Positions 25,195 through 27,834 of a stretch of DNA of 27,834 nt are shown piece after piece. The notes below the pieces were generated by a model. It did no database searches. It saw nothing but the letters and a program-made list of their open reading frames with translations, and was not told the origin of the DNA. Within the stretch, counting starts at the first letter, position 1. Each line of letters opens with the position of its first letter. The stretch comes from Bacteroidota bacterium (GTDB lineage: Bacteria; Bacteroidota; Bacteroidia; Bacteroidales; B39-G9). The translations under genes and the position numbers were made by a program. The stretch spans positions 1 to 27,834 of the forward strand of contig JAUVJB010000003.1 in assembly GCA_030592465.1 (NCBI GenBank), in the 5' to 3' direction.

Positions 25195-25650
25195 ATGATT
25201 ACAACTGTAATTTTATCTTATCTGGGATTAGTATTAATGGTAGCTTTAGCAGGAATAGGAAGCGCAATAGGAGTAACAATGGGTGGTAATGCAACTATTG
25301 GAGCTCTTAAGAAAAACGAAGAGGCTTTTGGTAGCTATATGTTACTTAGTGCTTTACCCGGAACACAGGGATTGTATGGCTTTGCAGGTTTTTTTATTAT
25401 TAATTCAAAGGGAGTTATAGGACCTGAAATGACATGGGTACAGACCGGCATTATCTTAGCCGCAGGTGTTATACTTGGTTGTGTTGCTTTATTTTCTGCA
25501 TTAAAACAAGGAAGTATATGTGCAAATGGTATTGCAGGTATTGGTTCGGGTTATGATATCTTTGGAAAAACCATGGTATTAGCTGTTTTCCCTGAATTAT
25601 ATGCTATTATTGCTTTTGCTGCAACATTCCTTCTTAGTGCAGGACTATAA
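25195..25650 (+). CDS. ntpK: V/A-type ATPase subunit K (rotor ring proteolipid), Na+-type ligands
   Basis: A 151-residue double-hairpin proteolipid with four membrane helices that forms the rotating ring. Compared with E. hirae NtpK (Na+ ligands L61, T64, Q65, Q110 and E139, plus Y68), this protein has L54, T57, Q58, Y61 in LPGTQGLYGF (54-63), Q105 in ALKQGS (102-107) and E134 in FPELYAIIAF (132-141). All the side chains that bind Na+ are present. The first hairpin has Q58 where single-hairpin rings have the ion-binding carboxylate, as in NtpK, so one ion per protomer is expected. This predicts Na+ translocation. It closes the operon and has its own ribosome site 43 bases after ntpI. Confidence 0.95.
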   Translation: MITTVILSYLGLVLMVALAGIGSAIGVTMGGNATIGALKKNEEAFGSYMLLSALPGTQGLYGFAGFFIINSKGVIGPEMTWVQTGIILAAGVILGCVALFSALKQGSICANGIAGIGSGYDIFGKTMVLAVFPELYAIIAFAATFLLSAGL

Positions 25651-26049
25651 TAAAATTCAAATTAGTCCCGATTACTCGGGATAAAGTATCACTTTTATAA
25701 AATTTTAGATTTTAGTTCGTCAACTGACGAATTAGATTTACGCTGTAAAATAATTTTACTCCCAATGAAATATTGCTAAAGGGCTAAATTTTATTTTGAG
25801 GTGCTGAGTGAGTAAGTTATACACAAACTATGTAAATTATTGTTATAGTTCAATTATGCACTTCAAAAATAATATTGAATACAGAACAGGGAATTATAAA
25901 TATTGAAGATACAACAGATTTTACTTTGGTATTGCAATGATTATAAAAAGGTTAGCTCATTTTTTTTAGCAATTAGTTGCTACATTTGCCTGTAAGGAAA
26001 TGCTTTACAAAAATACAAAAAAAATATACTTATTTTATAATTTCCTCAT
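25651..26049. other. Gene-free DNA after the V-ATPase operon, with small palindromes
   Basis: TCCCGA (25666-25671) with TCGGGA (25676-25681) forms a hairpin 16 bases after the ntpK stop; it has no T-run, so it is only a possible 3' end structure. At 25706-25760 a TTTTAGATTTTAG trace, a TTCGTCAACTGACGAA palindrome and GCTGTAAAATAATTTTAC follow, resembling repeat wording elsewhere in the window. The rest shows no gene. Confidence 0.45.
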
Positions 26050-26175
26050 ATCCGCAAGTCGTGGCACGGATATGTTGATTATTAGTTATTTATATCTAAT
26101 TGCATACACCAAATTAATGAACTGTGCCACGACTATTACATTAAGATTCAGTATTTTAAAGAAAGTCTTGCGGAT
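26050..26175. repeat. 126-bp nested inverted-repeat element
   Basis: Outer arms ATCCGCAAG (26050-26058) and CTTGCGGAT (26167-26175) and inner arms AGTCGTGGCAC (26057-26067) and GTGCCACGACT (26124-26134) are perfect reverse complements. The AT-rich interior has only a chance open frame. The arrangement is like the other intergenic elements in this window, but the sequence is different. Confidence 0.7.
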
Positions 26176-26228
26176 TCAATGAATTTAAAAAAATATTTTT
26201 GAAATTTCTAACTGGCAGAAAATCAATA

Positions 26229-26382
26229 CCGAGACTTCGGGATTATTTTTTTCTGTCGTTGCTACAAAAAGCAAAAAAAACACATTAAGTCATGAATTTA
26301 CAATTAAATCCTCACTTAAGTTCCGATACAAATCAACTTACTTATAAATTAGTGCGATTAATCCCGAGTACTCGGGATTAAT
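26229..26382. repeat. TCCCGA/TCGGGA palindromes, including a perfect 26-bp one
   Basis: A small CCGA/TCGG hairpin lies at 26229-26240, and a perfect 26-bp palindrome at 26357-26382 has the core ATCCCGAGTACTCGGGAT. Together with 25666-25681 this gives three copies of the motif within about 700 bp. No coding region lies between them. Confidence 0.65.
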
Positions 26383-26438
26383 ATTTATTCTCAAGATGAC
26401 CTGCTCACTAATTCAGGGAAAAACCATTAAAAACTACA

Positions 26439-26445
26439 AAAGGAG
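26439..26445 (+). promoter_or_regulatory. Shine-Dalgarno for the first broken T9SS gene
   Basis: AAAGGAG lies 9 bases before GTG at 26455, the only start that yields a signal peptide. The ATG at 26453 is followed at once by a stop codon. Confidence 0.5.
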
Positions 26446-26454
26446 CCGGCTTAT

Positions 26455-27215
26455 GTGAAAACAAAATATTTAACTTATTTCCTGCTGATTTTCAGCAGAT
26501 AGATATTTTATTGCCTTTTTTTAATTGCTATTTGCTGAAAACTTTTTCTTTATTTGTTGTGGAATTGCTGCGCATTTATTCAGAAGATAGTATATTGTTA
26601 GAAGAAGAATATCAACACACATCAGGAACTTATAGAGACACATTAATTAGTGTTTGCGGAAATGACAGTATAATTATTACAAATTTAACAGTAAATCCTT
26701 TACCTGATACTTTTACAATAACCGGTAAAGATACTGTTGCAGCAAACCAAATAAAATTATACACAGTTCCAAATAATTTCAATTTAATTTACACATGGAA
26801 TATTACAAACGGAACAATAACAAATTATGTTTCAAACGACACAACAGAAATTCAGTGGGCTGCATTAGGCACAGGATATATTTATGTTGTATCTGAAAAT
26901 GAATACGGTTGTGTAAGTGATACTGCAACATTAGAAGTAACAATAGGCACAACAGGATTTGACATTATTAATAATAAAGATATTAAAATTTATCCTAATC
27001 CTGTAAAGAGTATTTTATATATTTCATTAACTGAAAAAAATAATATTTCCGCTATTAAAATCTATAATATTTTTGGCAAATTAATTGACAAAATTATACC
27101 CGATAATCAAAATATTATTAAATATTCTGTAAATCATTTACCTTCCGGAATATATTTTATCAAATTTAATACTTTAGATTATATAGTAAGCAAAAAATTT
27201 ATTATAATTTTGTAG
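26455..27215 (+). pseudogene. Broken T9SS cargo gene: signal peptide, frame break, then Ig/PKD-like domain and sorting domain
   Basis: GTG at 26455 encodes VKTKYLTYFLLIFSR, a signal-peptide-like start, and stops at 26500-26502. A second frame open over 26511-27215 (234 codons) holds the rest of a secreted protein: SEDSILLEEEYQHTSGTY from about residue 24, with the NDSIIITNLTVNP segment (51-63) that usually ends a repeated module, a PKD/Ig-like domain (66-146), and a type A sorting domain (157-234) with IYPNP at 160-164 and LPSGIYFIKF at 210-219. The first ~22 residues of that frame are not domain-like. The two parts are in different frames, so the middle of a larger adhesin or enzyme has been lost. 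It is not expected to be secreted as it stands. Confidence 0.7.
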
Positions 27216-27236
27216 TACCAAATAATTTTATTTATC

Positions 27237-27535
27237 ATGAAATCAAAAATAACTCTATTAATAATAATATTTTTAATAGCATTAATACAACTTCCTGCTC
27301 ATGAATGGATACAACTTTTTACTTAAATAAAAACGGATATACAACATTAAAAATACTTGATTTACAAGGCAGACTTGTAACAACTTTAATAAACGGTTAT
27401 AAAGCAAAAGGCGAATATTCTGTAAAATGGAATGGTAAAGACAAAAAAAACAAGGAGGTAAAAACAGGTCTTTACCTGTATCGTTTGCAGGTTGACAAAC
27501 GCAGTATGACTCGTTCTTTACAATTAATTAAATAA
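27237..27535 (+). pseudogene. Second broken T9SS cargo gene: signal peptide joined out of frame to a FlgD-like sorting domain
   Basis: ATG at 27237 encodes a signal peptide (MKSKITLLIIIFLIALIQ followed by LPAHEWIQLFT) that stops at 27324-27326. Overlapping in another frame, 27305-27535 encodes 76 residues of a FlgD-Ig-like C-terminal sorting domain (YTTLKILDLQGRLVTTL at about 12-28, YSVKWNGKDKKNKEVKTG at about 38-55, LYLYRLQV at about 56-63). The M at 27305 is internal to the domain's usual start (a residue or so after the missing NP motif), so the whole mature protein has been deleted. It follows the first broken gene by 21 bases. Confidence 0.7.
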
Positions 27536-27781
27536 ATAAATGTTTAACCACGTTAAAACCAGCATCCAAGATATATGGTTGCAAACAACTTGAAAAGTAA
27601 AGAACAAACGCTTATTAATAGTTGACAACAGTACTAAAACAAATGTTCATAAAAAACAAAGACCCACAAAAAACAAAAGGCATAAAAAATAATGCTCAAA
27701 GACATAAAAAAAATAACTAAAAAAAATTGGAAATTTCGTTTTTTTTTTTTCTAAATTTATAAAATAAATTTAAATAATACA
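27536..27781. other. A-rich leader of the next gene
   Basis: 246 bases with long A-runs and repeated ACAAA/CATAAAAAA wording, then a run of 12 T (27741-27752). It probably contains the promoter of the gene starting at 27782. No hairpin or gene was recognised. Confidence 0.4.
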
Positions 27782-27834
27782 ATGAAAAAAATAACAGCAC
27801 TAATAATATTACTAACTACAATTAATTTAATTAC
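27782..27834 (+). CDS. Start of a secreted or lipoprotein gene, cut by the window end
   Basis: ATG at 27782 opens a frame that continues to the window end, encoding MKKITALIILLTTINLI. Two lysines followed by a hydrophobic stretch is a signal-peptide beginning. The position after two T9SS cargo remnants suggests another secreted protein, but the family cannot be seen. Confidence 0.55.
   Translation, partial: MKKITALIILLTTINLI

Noticed and set aside
26000..26182. 60-codon frame in the post-ATPase gap
   Set aside because: It coincides with a nested inverted repeat and has no coding signature.
1..27834. tRNA or rRNA genes
   Set aside because: No cloverleaf-like GC-rich segment or rRNA signature was noticed by eye; the GC-rich spots are palindromic repeats.

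Overview
This AT-rich window looks like a chromosomal segment of a member of the Bacteroidota, probably an anaerobic or facultative Bacteroidales-like lineage. The evidence is a V/A-type ATPase operon in the Bacteroidota order (E, DUF2764, A, B, D, I, K), lipoproteins with an LSSC lipobox, type IX secretion (T9SS) C-terminal sorting domains, an exbB-exbD-tonB cluster and few strong Shine-Dalgarno sites. No rRNA, tRNA, complete insertion sequence or CRISPR array was seen.

Layout: (1) 140-3364, one 1074-residue multi-cofactor oxidoreductase that joins on a single chain the parts that opine oxidase, HcnABC and D-hydroxyproline dehydrogenase type enzymes keep on separate subunits, plus a 2x[4Fe-4S] module. 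(2) 3728-4594, a lipoprotein. (3) 8269 down to 5052 on the minus strand, a FlK-like thioesterase coupled by a TAATG overlap to a 944-residue secreted protein with an HExxH domain, propeller-like repeats and a barrel-like C-terminus; then an unknown 171-residue protein. (4) 9605-11765 minus strand, a DAACS-type dicarboxylate/amino-acid symporter and a lipoprotein. (5) glyA and a TSUP/TauE-type permease on the plus strand. (6) exbB, exbD and a TonB/TolA-like transducer on the minus strand. (7) 17671-25650, the V-ATPase operon, interrupted between subunits B and D by a four-helix-bundle (23S rRNA IVP/S23 family) gene. (8) 26455 to the end, two adjacent T9SS cargo genes that each keep a signal-peptide start and a sorting-domain end but have lost the middle and the reading frame, then the start of another secreted protein.

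The genes suggest membrane energetics with a sodium component. The V-ATPase K subunit keeps all the Na+-coordinating residues known from Enterococcus hirae NtpK, and the DAACS symporter family is commonly Na+-coupled. The ExbB/ExbD/TonB set would energise outer-membrane transport.

The intergenic DNA is the most unusual part. It holds several families of short non-coding repeats: a ~145-bp element present twice in opposite orientation; a 211-bp element with 35-bp imperfect terminal inverted repeats; GC-rich and 26-bp perfect palindromes; and degenerate tandem arrays with an exact 7-bp period. Three of the 7-bp arrays sit directly after stop codons (ntpB, exbB, tonB) with the same orientation relative to the gene. 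The S23-family gene inside the ATPase operon is bracketed by two such arrays in inverted orientation, and the glyA-permease gap has the same bracket without a gene. That bracketed, gene-carrying repeat is the best candidate here for an undescribed mobile or domesticated unit.
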